Below are positions 36,546 to 47,902 of a stretch of 64,000 bases of DNA, in pieces. Positions within the stretch are counted from its first letter, which is position 1; each line of letters opens with the position of its first letter. Origin of the DNA: Branchiostoma floridae (Eukaryota > Chordata > Leptocardii > Amphioxiformes > Branchiostomatidae); contig NC_049989.1 of the NCBI RefSeq assembly GCF_000003815.2, positions 15,501,219 through 15,565,218 on the forward strand, read 5' to 3'. Made by a program: the position numbers and the translations under genes. The notes beneath the pieces were generated by a model. It saw nothing but the letters and a program-made list of their open reading frames with translations. It did no database searches and was not told the DNA's origin.

Positions 36546-36869
36546 GTCCAGAAGCAAATAGAAAAAAAACACGAGTTCTTTCCTAGGTGGGAAAATTATC
36601 GGCTTCCATACATTCAAAAGTAAACTTTCTGGCCTGGGTGCATTTGTAATACTATTATTATTCCAACTTTTCTCTACGTTTGTTCAATCCTTAGTTTGCA
36701 GACTCAAAAATTTAATTCGAGTGGGTGAAAGAAAAACGATATTGTTAAAAAGATACAAGATGCCTACATTTTCAAAATAGACACCACAAACGTTGTAACA
36801 AGAATGTCATTGAAAAACATTGTATGATTACGTGGCAATAAGTCTTTACTTCTGTTTTCAAAAAGTGCA

Positions 36870-37586
36870 CAAAGTGACACTAGTGTGGTAGACTAGTATC
36901 ACTTACCAAGTTGGAAACTGCACTCAAGGAGCCACGTACCTCCATAACTATATGGCTACTTCACTAGTGTCACGTCTACAATCGCAAGAACATTTGAGGC
37001 TACGACATGACGTATTCTTCCATTTTGATATTATTTTCGTCATGTTGACAATGGCCATCTCAGGGAAAATTTTCTTTTTTTCAGAATCAGGCAAAAATAA
37101 TAAGCGCGCTGATGCCATCCATAAAATTTACATTTTGGGCCTCAGTAAGTAAATTTTTTGAATAACCCCACGCGTAAAAAAAAACAATATTTTTTCCACT
37201 TCGGGGATGGTCAGATGGACCAAAATAGGCAAACATGTTGTGTTGTAGCCTAATAATCATACTTGCAGAAGGGACACTAGTGAGGTAGTCATGACTATAG
37301 TTGCAGAAGTGAAACTTGTTGGATAGTTTTACAAGTGCCACCAATATGGAAGCCATGAAAGTAGTTGCCAGCTTGACAAAGTGATACCACTGTGCCACAC
37401 TAGTATCACATTTACTACACTAGTTCACTTCTTTAATACAGGAATGAATGATTTGTCAGTTTTGGTGCCACGTTTTGTCACTTTAAATCTTCTTTTATTT
37501 TTTTGCCCATCTTGTTTGTTTTTTCTCATTATTTTGCACTCTGAATTGGATGTCATCCATAAAATTTACTTGCTGAGGCCTAATAG
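36870..37586. mobile_element. Family A elements, rearranged or nested pair
   Basis: The interior block ACTAGTATCACTTACCAAGT is present. A right end at about 37110-37145 (GATGCCATCCATAAAATTTA) is followed by a second interior in inverse order and a second right end at 37550-37586 (GATGTCATCCATAAAATTTA, CTTGCTGAGGCCTAA). Confidence 0.6.
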
Positions 37587-37957
37587 TGTCAAAATAAAAG
37601 CATATGGACATGTCTGACACACATGGCACCAATCGGATATACACAGCATGACCAATCCGTAAGCGGATTCAAGAAATGTCCCGTCTATAACCTCTGTTTG
37701 ACCTCCATTGACGTACAATCTGTCGCGTCTTTAGTGACCTTGACATCCATTTAGTGACCTCTATATTCTACATAAAGGCTACTATGGGGTCAGGTGGACT
37801 GTCTTAGGCGTAGAATGAGTGTGGGGCGAGATGTGAGGCATTGAACCGCAGAAAAATGGAGACAGGTCTTCCCATGCACGTCTTCCTTCGCTAAAATTAA
37901 CCTTGCCCTTCTGCATAGCATTGCTAGTCCGTACGCGTGTGCCATAATATGCACCTA

Positions 37958-38295
37958 AAGCTAAGGGCAGAACCCGCCGTATCTGCAATTTTTCTGTATG
38001 TTTTTTGGGAAGGCCATGTCCGCCACGTATTTCTGAAAACGTTCAGGCTGTACAGGGCAGGCGCGTCGCCCGTACTGGCACGTACGGGGGGCGAATTCAC
38101 AGCCGGCCCGATGGCACACAAAGTTTTGCCTGCACGTCAAGTTCTACGGTGTGTCTGCGTGCTCCAAAATCCGTCGGATTCCCTACGAGTTCGTACGGAG
38201 GTGGTACCTACCACTTACGGATCCCAAAATATTGCCCACGTTTTGGCACGTAAACAGCACGTATTTGCACGTTCGGCGGGTTGTGCCCTTAGCTT
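37958..38295. mobile_element. MITE family C (AAGCTAAGGGCACAACCCGC ends)
   Basis: The ends AAGCTAAGGGCAGAACCCGC and inverse GCGGGTTGTGCCCTTAGCTT. The interior is full of CGTACG-type words. The copy at 45501 aligns along its length in the inverse orientation. The open frame across it is not a gene. Confidence 0.85.
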
Positions 38296-39047
38296 GAAGC
38301 GCCAACTGCACCCTCTGCAAGACTGCGTTCTATCTTCTGCATTACAATGTATTTCCTGTAAGTTTGTTGGCCATGTGATGACAGTGAGAAAAAACAGTGT
38401 CCCCCTCATGATAGAGAATCGTAAAGTTAATTAAGCCAAGGGACATTTCCATCTGAATTCTGGTGAAACATAACGGTACCAATTTATAGTGGGATTGTGT
38501 TGTTCGGACGTATCATCATCATCATCATCATCAGTCACTGGGTTCTGCATCTATCAGACTCCTTTTTAGGCCACAATTGGAAAAAGAGGCAAGGCCAGTC
38601 ACTTCGCGAGCTGTTTTTTGCACTTTCGGGTGTTCGTTGTCCCGCGGGACGCCCTACGGCAACCGGCGAATATTTGAGCCCGGCCGGGACCCCTTTTTTT
38701 AAAACTCGGGGTTTAAATCAACCTGGGACCCGGGGACGAATAGACGCCGTGACCTGCCCGTAAAAACACCGGAAGGTACCCCCGCAGTACTCGTACCGTA
38801 GTCCACCGGAACACCGTGACAGAATGTGACCGAACCATTAGGGGAGCCTGCTGATACGCGATTTTCATATTGGGAGCATGTTTTTATGCCGAGACTATCT
38901 ACCATCTTCTAGTGGGTAAATGCACAACCTTCTCGCATAAGAACATAGCCGGCATATGTTGAAAACAAATGATTACCTCCGAGAAAAAGCCCAACTTGGG
39001 TCGGAGGTAATGTTTTTAGTTCCGTGTGCTGCGTGTTCGCTGCATAA
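38296..39047. other. Receptor intron, no gene seen
   Basis: (ATC)n at 38513-38534 and a GGGCCCGG/TTTAAATCAA-type repeat at about 38620-38860. Confidence 0.45.
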
Positions 39048-39344
39048 AGCTAAGGGCACAACCTGCCGTACGTTCAAATACGTATACGTGGGCAATCTTT
39101 TGGGATCCGTAAGTGTACCGTAAAGTACCGCCTCCTTACGAACTCGTAGGGAATCTGACGGATTTTGGAGCACACAGACACGCCGTAGAACTTTACGTGC
39201 AGGCAAAACTTTGTGTGCCATCGGGGTGCGGATTCGCCCCTCGTACGTGCCAGTATGGGCGACGCGCCTGCCCTGTACAGCCTGAACGTTTTCAGAAATA
39301 CGTGGCTGACGTGGCATTCCTAAAAAACGTACGCCTATAGCTTA
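39048..39344. mobile_element. MITE family C, decayed copy
   Basis: The left end AAGCTAAGGGCACAACCTGC is clear. The right end (GTACGCCTATAGCTT) has lost part of its arm. Confidence 0.75.
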
Positions 39345-39612
39345 ACTCATGATCGTGTCATCAACATTTGGATGAGATTTGATCTCTTTTTTTTGCGGTT
39401 ATTGAGGTTACCAAAGGACGATGGCCATTTTAGGCCCCCAGCAGCTTTTTCAAGTACTGCAGTATCACAGATCGACGCGCCCTTGTAACAGAGAGTGTCC
39501 ATGGACAGCAGCCAACCGCAATAAAGTGTCGACGATGAATTATTCCCATGGTAAATCTTTTAGAGGGAGTTGGGATTGTTTCGGGGAAAAAAGGAATTAG
39601 GGTGGTCGCTAA

Positions 39613-40840
39613 AGGCCCCCTCTCACTAGACGTGCGGCACGCTTGCGGCATTGCTGCGTTCGTTCACTGCGGCACTGTTGTGTTAATTTCGCCGATTTTG
39701 TCTTGCACTCACACTGACGTGCGGCACTGTTGCGTTTCTAAACTAAATGAACATGTTATTGGCAATTGCAGCGTTGTCAATTTATGAAAAATCACTGTAA
39801 AATGATGAGAATGCCCAAAAATGAGATTTATAATGAAAAGATTTCCCTTATGATAATGAATTATATGATACATATGCTATAAATAACCTTGAACGACTTT
39901 TACTGTAAAGGAAATGACCCAAATGAACGGACACGAACCATATACCAGATTTGAATCGATGTGTACGTTTTGCACCATGTAACGTTATGTGTAATTATGT
40001 ATGTTAATATGTTTATTCACCAATTTTGCAAATTTTTAAAATGATATTTCATACTTATTTTGTATGACGCGGAGTATTTTCATTGTCGGCGGATGGCTTG
40101 CCAGCCTATTGATGTCTAAGTCTATCATATTTGTAAAAAGTGAGAAAAATATGGCCCATCGGTTTGAATGACTGCAATTTTGTATTTTATCGGTGGCAGG
40201 CTACCAGGCTGAGCAATGATTAGCTTGTAACGTTATAACGCAAACGCAAACTCGTTATCATCCAACATAAATAAATTATTTTTGAACGTTGTACGGTAAT
40301 CTTTTTCTCTACATCCGTAGGTTAATCGATAAACCAGTTACTTATTTATTGTTTTCAAGTATAAAATACTGACCTACTTTCCATGAAATAAATCAAAAGA
40401 TGTATTTTTAAGTTAACTCTGAATACGGATACAAGGTAAGTTTTCTGGAATTCGCAGTGTTTTTACTGGATCGAAAACCACTGTAAAATTATTAGAAATG
40501 CATCTAAAATAGTTTTTCGGTGATAAAAGGATGTTTACTTTTGATTCTTGGTGTAAAATAGGCAAAATATATCCTTGATACTGTTTGGGGCATGGTGGCG
40601 GCACTGTTGCGGCACCGTTGCGGCACTGTTGCGGCACTGTTGCGGCACTGTTGCGGCATCTTGCCACTTGCGTTATTTTTAAACTTTTTAAAAAACGTCG
40701 CGCTTGCTTGCGGCACTTCTAGGTTTGCTTGCGGCACCTCTAGGTTTGCTTGCGGCACCTCTAGGTTCCGTGGCGGTACATCTGCGTTTTCGAACGCAGC
40801 AATGCCGCAAGCGTGCCGCACGTCAAGTGAGAGGGGGCCT
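39613..40840. mobile_element. 1.2-kb inverted-repeat DNA element with TAA duplication
   Basis: The left end AGGCCCCCTCTCACTAGACG and on through GCGGCACGCTTGCGGCATTG is matched by the inverse right end with one mismatch in about 45 bases. TAA stands on both sides (39610-39612, 40841-40843), as for PIF/Harbinger insertion. Near the right end are tandem repeats of TGTTGCGGCAC and of TTGCGGCACCTCTAGGT. The AT-rich interior has no transposase. Confidence 0.85.
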
Positions 40841-40944
40841 TAAGGATTAGGCCCAAATTGGGAAAAGGGTCCCTGCCGGGCAATGACATTTCTATAGCTA
40901 CAACTCGTCTTAATTAATCAACTGAGACGGCAAAGGCAACAATA

Positions 40945-41455
40945 AGTGATTTATGAGACGTTCTCTGCCTCACCGAAAAATTAAGTGCACATCCCAAGTT
41001 TCGGGAATCTAAAGTCTCTTTTTGATGTCCTCCAAATTTCAGACCATTGTCGTAATTTGTTCCCAGTCGACGTCCGTTTGAAAATCAGTAGGTATGTGGC
41101 AAAAAAAGAGGATTTGAACTGTAACGTTAACCAGAGCTGTGTGGTCGTGTTCCTCATGGCATGAATTCTACGAAGACATTGACATAATGTCTGATGAAGA
41201 GTCTCTTCGTACTTCAACAGAAGGAATTGGATATATGGCTTTTCGTAGAGCAAGTTGGCCCGCACACCTTAGGTCACAGCTCAATTGTCCATGTTTTTCC
41301 TTCTCTCTCATTTAACGTAACTGCCATAATACTGGGTGTCGCCTTCAAAGTAATGATTTCAATTTTGGTAGGCATTCATAAAAGGCTTTAAACTTTATGA
41401 TGATTGCCTGAAACTAGAGTTGTACTATTTTATTACGGAGTGAGGCCGCGAACTT
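40945..41455. mobile_element. Mariner-like element, third, decayed copy
   Basis: The interior (TCCAGTCGACGTCCGTTTGA, AAATCAGTAGGTATGTGGCA) and the right end (AGAGTTGTACTATTTTATTA, GAGTGAGGCCGCGAACTT) match the copies at 7659 and 20193. The left end is degraded. Confidence 0.6.
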
Positions 41456-41469
41456 TTTTTTTGCTTTAG

Positions 41470-41695
41470 GACATACATGGGCAATGTGGCACTGCACTCA
41501 AGTTAGTAATTGTGCCACATACAAAGTACAGAGAGAAGGTAAAAAGGTAGCATTTTACCTTCCCGACCGAAATCAGGTACCCATTTTTACACCCAAGGGC
41601 ACAACGTCGGGGGAACGGCGAGTATCGAACTCGGGACCTCTAGATTCCGAGCCGAACACTCTATACAAGTTGCGCCACACACGACGCCACATAAC
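41470..41695 (-). mobile_element. tRNA-derived SINE copy
   Basis: On the minus strand the head GTGGCGCAACTTGTATAGAG and GAGTTCGATACTCGCC (B box), then GTTGTGCCCTTGGGTGTAAA. Same family as 36274. Confidence 0.7.
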
Positions 41696-42783
41696 TCTTT
41701 TCCCAATACTCGCAACACAGACCTTGCAGTAGGCAATTACTGATGTTTTACCAGCCGTAAAATCTGTACAGACTCTTTCTTTCTACTCCGTCTGAGAACG
41801 GTAATGCCTGGAACGTGATATAATAAGAACGTGCTCCAAACGGCGACACACATGGTTACATTCCCGTGATAACAAAAAACGAGCCAACAGTTGTCTTATT
41901 CGGCGACGGAAGACTTTTGCCGTAACGCATCGGCGCACCCAATTTACGGAGGAAATTATGAAAAATGAGTGCGGCGCGGCCGACTTCCCACAGGAGCTAA
42001 TTGTGATAATGTAGTCAGGCAAACGTACCGGTAGATGTTCTCATGGGGCTTTCATAAAAGTCGTTACCATCAGGGTGCGTTTGTTAAGGTTAGTTGATCA
42101 CGGAGGAAAGAACATTAGGCTGAACAAATTAGCTTACTTCCTTCTTATTATAACTGCGGTTCCGTTAACTACATGTTTCACTTATAGTACTTCTGATAAG
42201 GTTGAATGCAGGGCGCTACGGCAACGGCGTTTCTTAATGATGATGGAATACCTTTATTGTAACCTCTATTACACTCGTTATCATCAGCTTTATAACTTCC
42301 CCCTGCGGTTTGCCCTTAAGGCTAAGTTGAGTTATTATATGGATGCCATCCATATAATAATATTATTTTTGGTGACGCCTAAGGCGTGGAGGTACATCTA
42401 TAGGGCATTTGAATCACTATGTCTATGCGGACTCACGTATTTTCAAACTTGCAATGGTACATTCGTTGTGAATTTGTACTCTTCGTCAGTGTGGCCTTTG
42501 TGTATTGAAGGTACCATTTCGGATCACATTTTGCTTGTGCTAACGCTTGCAGTTGAAAAGTTGAATTGTAATTCCCAGCATAAAAATTAGACGTAGTCAA
42601 ATTTCCACTGTCCACTTCTTGTCGAGGACAGAAGCAGTGCATTGCTCATTTATTGACAAAGACAGTCAAACATTATTGTAAGTTCAATTTTTGTGTCAGA
42701 AAGTATAGCTCAATTATGATTCAGAATGACTTCTGCCAACGCAGAACTTTTAATCTAAGTTTCAATTTGTTTTTTTCTTGCAG
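41696..42783. other. Receptor intron, 3' end
   Basis: The short palindrome TTATATGGATGCCATCCATATAA sits at 42333-42355. The intron ends in TTTGTTTTTTTCTTGCAG, a strong acceptor. The open frame that runs into the exon from 42653 is intronic. Confidence 0.6.
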
Positions 42784-43717
42784 ACACAGGGTGATTCTCC
42801 ATCCCGAGAAGACCCGGATGTCCAACCGACAGGCGATCATGGTGATCGTTGGCTCGTGGACGGCGGCAGCCATCATCATGATCCCCCAGCTAGTCGTCTG
42901 CTACGAGAAAGAAGAAAAGATCGCCGAAGTCACCTTCCTGATCTGTGGCGAGTTCTGGCCGTCGAAGAGCTCACAGAAGGGTTACACTGCGGCTCTCTTT
43001 GTCCTTTGCTATCTGGCCCCCCTTTTGATCATCACTGTGTTGTACTATAAGATTGCCATGCGGGTTTGGTTCAAGCCCAGACCGGGAGAGTCCAACGGTA
43101 GCAACAGAAGCACGTCCAGTAGGCAGGCTTGTCTTGGGAGCGTGACTGAGCGGAGAGGGCGCGTGGTGAGGATGGTGATCACCATGGTGATGGTGTTCGC
43201 GCTAACATGGCTGCCTCTGTACATCTGTTGGCTCGTGGAGGACTTCGGGAGTCTGTCCCAGATGCAGATCTACTCGCTCCACCACTACGGCTATCCCATC
43301 GTGCATCTGATCGCCTTCTCCAACAGCTGTATCGACCCGCTTGTCTACGGCATCTTCACGGCAAACTTCCGGCAGATCTTCAACCGAGGCGGGCGGGGTG
43401 CCCGTGGCGGAGCCGGGAACATTCGCGCCACCCACCCGACCGGCCCGGACTTCGCCATCTCTCCGCCTAGCCAAGGCTCCAACTTCCGGTGGAACCTCTT
43501 CGCCGGAAATGCAAGGCATGTCGGGAGCACGCCGAGTAACAAGCCCTCCACTGGTGGATACTCGACAGCTCGCACCTCCCCAGATTTCAACGCTGCCACC
43601 AGTTTTAGCCTGTTCACCATGAACCCTAGCCCGCTCAGCGCGAAGAACAACGACATAGATCTCGACGTGTTTCTCCCGCGAGTAGAAACCGCAGAATCTG
43701 TCAGCAACCTGGTGTGA
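42784..43717 (+). CDS. Neuropeptide FF / QRFP-type receptor, terminal exon (ICL2 to stop)
   Basis: This exon completes the receptor, from the DRH variant of the DRY motif to the C-terminus (311 codons). Seen in order: RHRVILHP; TM4 with the conserved W (IVGSWTAAAIIMIP); ECL2 cysteine in FLICGEFWPS; TM5 with its proline (YTAALFVLCYLAPL) and Y in YYKIAMRVW; a basic ICL3 (RRGRVVRM); TM6 with TWLPLYI; TM7 with HLIAFSNSCIDPLVYGIF, where DPLVY stands for NPxxY; helix 8 NFRQIFN; and a tail of about 105 residues. WLPL, the YP..H.[IL]AF.NS.[IV][ND]P motif and the ECL2 W point to NPFF receptors, with QRFP receptors next. In that family the receptor sits in the plasma membrane and signals through G proteins. 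The first base (A) completes the arginine codon begun at 25910. A possible poly(A) signal is at 44607. Vertebrate-type orthology and ligand are not established. Confidence 0.95.
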
Positions 43718-43975
43718 AGCATCGAAAAAGGGGTAGTCGGCCACGCCATCTATCAGGATGCTATGGAACTGCATTGAACGAATGTACAATTATTTCAAAG
43801 CATATGGGAAGCAAAATACAACTCTAAGATGACGTTCGAAATGATGCATGTCAAAATTGTCCACTTACAACGTGAGTGACTGGATATAGATGTAATGCTA
43901 CTTACAGTGCTAGATTAATTTAAGGCCGTCTTTGGAAGAGGTGGTTTTGTTGGAAGTTATTTCGCGTTGAAGGAC

Positions 43976-44205
43976 CGGTCACACGAGTGCGTATAAGACC
44001 GTATGAGTTCCGTATTGAAAGTCTGATTTTGGTAAATTTGCGGGGAAGAAGCTTAAGTTTTATTCAACTTAGACTTTTACTGACCAGCCTGGTTATCGAA
44101 CTAAAAAGAACGACTTTTTTCGGTCTGAACCTTAACTAACCAAAGTGACAAATGTAGATGCGGAACTCATACGGACTTGTATGTACGCACTCGTGGGACC
44201 ACTCA
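43976..44205. repeat. Inverted-repeat element after the receptor stop
   Basis: GGTCACACGAGTGCGTATAA, CCGTATGAGTTCCGTATT and the inverse CGGAACTCATACGGAC, GTACGCACTCGTGGGACC. About 45-bp arms with gaps. Related arms (GTGCGTATAA, GTCCGTATGAGGTCCGTAT) occur at 49640. It would be transcribed in the receptor 3' UTR if the poly(A) site is downstream. Confidence 0.7.
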
Positions 44206-44606
44206 CAGATTCTATTTTTTGTCGTTCTTTCCAAATCTTTAAGAGTTTGACGCATCGAGAATCTCATTTCTCAAAACAAAACAAAATCTGAAAGTTGCGC
44301 ATTTTACCTCTTCATGATCTGCCTGAAAGCTACTTCATTAGATTGATTTTTCAAATCAGAAAAAAAATTAAAACCTTACACAGATACAGATTCCTACGAT
44401 TTAGCAACATAGTAATTGTCGGCGTACTTTTAAGTACCCGTGTTGATATGATATATGTCTGAAACACGACAACATTCAAATACTGTTTCTTTCTTCATAT
44501 CAATATAGCTTGTGAATATGAAGTAGTTACCAACATTATATAGCCGAAAGTTCGAATCTCGGCTCAGCTTTTCTGTACATAGCCAAAAGTGGCAAATTTG
44601 ACAAAA

Positions 44607-44612
44607 AATAAA
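44607..44612 (+). other. Possible poly(A) signal for the receptor gene
   Basis: AATAAA about 890 bases after the stop codon, in AT-rich sequence where it can arise by chance. Confidence 0.25.
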
Positions 44613-45500
44613 ATGCGTCTTTGTCCAATATCGGTTGTATAAATATTTCAAATTTTGTATAAATTGTACATATAATTATACCACTAAAGCAACATTCCAA
44701 AATTTCCGTTTGAAGAAACTTGTGCCAAATAATAAGAAAAAAAAAACTTTTAAGAACACCTACATATATTTTCCAGGGGCACGTTGTTAAATGTAGCTGA
44801 ACAAATTGTCTGGCGACAGAAGGATAATTAGAGAAGACGTTTAATACTACAGCTATTCTCACATCGCTGCCTAGACAGTTCCCAGCAATTTCACCGCAAA
44901 ACGCAGTTTTACTGGTAGAACGTTTTACAGTAGGAAGATTTGAAACGTGTAATTTGTCGTGTTTTCGTACGATACGAGTATAACGAGAGAGGTTATGTAA
45001 AGCATTCGCGTAGAAAGACTATTTTACGTGCTATCTCTGCTCAACAGAGACACGAAAATTGGTCGTAAAATATATTGTATGTGGTCCTGTAAATTCATAA
45101 TTTTCTTGAGGTTTCTTGTTTCGGAATAGCCTTGAATTATATACGTCAGGCGTTGTAAACTCATCATTTTTTGGAAGTGTAGTGTTTCGGAATAGGTCGT
45201 GAAATATTGTACTTAGCCATGTAATATCATTTTTTCTGGGGGTTTATTGCTCCGGTATTAGTTGTGAATAATTATATGTGGCGCTAAAGAATTATCATTT
45301 TCTTGAGGTTTCTTGTCTTGGAATTGATTGTGCCATAATGACACGCACTGGCCTGTGCCTGAAATAAAGGGATATGTGCATATAAGATAACGGTACAGTA
45401 TAGTGTTTTTCTCATGATATGAAAACCAGGTACTTTTTTTTATGCTGGTCGTTAACGAAATACCGTCAGTGTCGAATAGGGAATGTATATAACGTACGTA
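44613..45500. other. Non-coding stretch with weak short repeats
   Basis: A sequence of the type TTCTTGAGGTTTCTTGTTTCGGAAT recurs about four times between 45090 and 45330 at spacings near 70 bp (TCATTTTCTTGAGG, TGTAAATTCATAATTTTC). It is a decayed tandem repeat. Confidence 0.5.
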
Positions 45501-45833
45501 AAGCTAAGGGCACAACCCGCCGTACGTGCAAATACGTGCTGCCTACGTGCCAAAACGTGGGCAATATTTTGGGATCCGTTAGTGGTAAGTACCGCCTCCG
45601 TACGGACTCGTAAGGAATACGACGGATTTGGGAGCACTCAGACACGTAAAACTTTACGTGCAGGCAAAACTTTGTGTGCCATCGGGCTGCGGATTCGCCC
45701 CTCGTACGTGCCAGTACGGGCGACGCGCCTGCTCTGTACAGCCTGAACGTTTTAAGAAATACGTGGCGGACGTGGTCTCCCCAAAAAACACGTACGGAAA
45801 AATTGCACGTACGGCGGGTTGTGCCCTTAGCTT
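45501..45833. mobile_element. MITE family C, best-kept copy
   Basis: AAGCTAAGGGCACAACCCGC then CGTACGTGCAA at the left; the inverse, TTGCACGTACGGCGGGTTGT then GCCCTTAGCTT, at the right. 333 bp, rich in ACGTGC/GTACG words. No coding capacity. Confidence 0.9.
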
Positions 45834-47045
45834 CACCTGAGGTTCTCTAGGCCTGGGTGGCAATTGTAATATGTGGGTTACCTGTAGGTTTTCTTCGTTC
45901 ATAGTTTTTAGTATTTTCGAATACTTTTTACTATATGCCTCCTACACAAAAATGCTATATGGTTATGAATTAAGGTGTTGTTTATACAATGCGATATGTT
46001 ACTGTTGGCGTTGTTGTTCGTGTTATGCCCATTTTATTGTTTCTATAGACGCCTGTGGTGAACACAATGTAAGTTTTCTTGCACGTTGTATGGCCGTCCA
46101 GGTACACTTTCCGTGGCATAGTACTTGTTTGCTAAGTAAGATACTGTATTCCGTGAATAGTTTCATCAGTTCATTGGTAAGTCACTGAATAACATAATTC
46201 TTTGTACACATCCAAGTGTTTCATTCAATCAACGTTTACGTGACCTTCTGTTACCTTCCTCAGGGCAATTCTGACAAGTTCACATTGTACTGCAGCATAG
46301 GTGTCGCTGCTTACAGATGCGGTCCCAAACATAAAGTATTAACATACATACCATTTGCAACGTGAACCAGTCAGATTTGCGTTAACAAAGGTGACAGACG
46401 GTCACCGTAACGTCACTTTGTTGTTTTGTACAAAGAATCTTATAATTCAAGATAATGTATTATTTGACGTCATTTCTGTACAGTTCTATATGGTTAGTTT
46501 TAGTTCGACAATTAATATCTAGTAATCGTCATACTGATATGTACTACATTACGGAATATCCTCGTATAGTTTTGGCTCTGTCACAATCGCCGTCGGTCGT
46601 GGTACGATTTTGACGCCGTAGGATTTTTAAGCAGGCTGTGATAGAACCAACTGCCATCCAACATGATATAAGAAAACAAAGACTTTTCGGTAACAAGACA
46701 ATCGTACGACATACGCGCGACCATCCCAAGAATTCCTCAGTTTGTGATCGTACAACGATCGTACGGTAATCGTGACCGCACAATAGAAGAAAAGCTTATT
46801 AAATAGTGTAGGTGTTTGACGCGATTGCCCAGGGTTGGGGTGATTTTGATCTTTAAAGAAACCGTCAAAATTTCAATATGGAAAAACCGTTGGGACTATA
46901 AAATTCGACTAAAACCTATGTTACAAATGACGCAATGCATGCAAAAATCTGCGTGATTAACAACGTAAATCGTGCGTCACTATATTTATCAGAACTGACT
47001 GCAGTGTAATTTTTCATTTATTCTATAGGATAAGGTTTACGAAGT
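45834..47045. other. Non-coding stretch, no gene supported
   Basis: A 20-base interval at 46049-46068 is flanked by an acceptor-like TTTCTATAG and a GTAAGT donor, but nothing links it to a gene. A CGTACGAT-rich piece at 46560-46780 may be an old inverted-repeat element related to 53010-53090. Confidence 0.35.
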
Positions 47046-47193
47046 ACGCATGCGCAAGGTCAAAGGTTAAGGCCCCTGACTTGTAAACAGCTCTTATGTC
47101 GACCATGTCCAGACTCCATCAGTCGATTTGCATAATGCCAGATGTGTCTTGTTTATATCTCAGGGGCTTTTACCTTTAGCATTGCGCATGCGT
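47046..47193. repeat. Imperfect hairpin with NRF1-like ends
   Basis: ACGCATGCGCAAGGTCAAAG, GTTAAGGCCCCTGA on the left and the inverse TCAGGGGCTTTTACC, TTGCGCATGCGT on the right. Each end holds a near match to the NRF1 site (TGCGCATGCGCA). Confidence 0.7.
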
Positions 47194-47481
47194 TCTTAGA
47201 ATCTCGACTACCCTTATTACTGGACACCTAAAAGTCTATAAAACCTTAAAGAAAAAAGTATGTCGCAAAGAATACATGTCATCTCATCCTTAACCTCTGG
47301 GCAATTAAGAAGTGTCTTTGTCCTTACAATGTATTTGTGAATGTATGTATAATTTATGGAGAAAGCGTTGTAATAAAAGTCTATGAACTGATTTCATTGT
47401 ATCGTTTTTGACTCGAGAGCACAATATAAGTAAGAAAAAGTATCAATTTGCTGTAATAAAGATTCCAGGCGCAGAAAGCGA

Positions 47482-47700
47482 GAAAAAGAAAAGGGATGAA
47501 CGAAGGAAAGTGAAGCGAAAGAAAGAATGGAGGGAGGAGGAACGATAGAAAGAAAGAAGGAAAGAATGTACGTAACAAAGAAAGACAGAAAGAAGGTAGG
47601 TCGGAAAGAAAGAAAGGAGGAAGGAAGGGAAGAAAGACATAAAGGAAGGTGGAAAGAAAGACAGAAAGAAAGAAACAAACCAAGAAACAATTGCAAAAGA
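47482..47700 (+). repeat. Purine microsatellite (GAAA/GGAA)
   Basis: Irregular GAAAGAAAGAAGG tract. The Phe/Leu-rich frames on the minus strand are artefacts. Confidence 0.9.
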
Positions 47701-47902
47701 AGATTTGACAAATATAATATGTAAGGCGATTGAAAACTTCTTGCACAAAAATAATTCGCTCCTAAAAGTGATCGCTTTGGGACTAGAAGATTACAGCTGC
47801 GTTTTGTTTCAATTTCGTCGCATAAAATGCCTTTTCGTCTTTACTAATTACGTTAACGGTACGAAGACAGCTTTAGACGAAGACATGGGTCATGTAACAA
47901 AA

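Noticed and set aside
37937-38434. 165-codon open frame on the + strand
   Set aside because: It covers a family C MITE; the same frame is broken in the other copies and no protein family is recognisable.
42075-42590. 171-codon open frame just upstream of the receptor exon
   Set aside because: It is intronic, AT-rich, with no motif, and is not in phase with the receptor exon; the acceptor at 42782-42783 marks the exon start.
42653-42783. Start of the receptor exon at the ATG at 42653
   Set aside because: The stretch before 42784 is a polypyrimidine-rich intron end, and the codon split across the splice site matches the exon ending at 25910 exactly.
43202-43789. 195-codon frame on the minus strand over the receptor exon
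   Set aside because: It is the shadow of a GC-rich coding exon on the other strand.
45501-45833. CRISPR-like or regulatory repeat array because of repeated ACGT words
   Set aside because: It is one inverted-repeat element with copies at 37958 and 39048; there is no repeat-spacer pattern.
46049-46068. 20-base micro-exon with a GTAAGT donor
   Set aside because: No exon before or after fits it in frame; AG and GTAAGT at this spacing can occur by chance.
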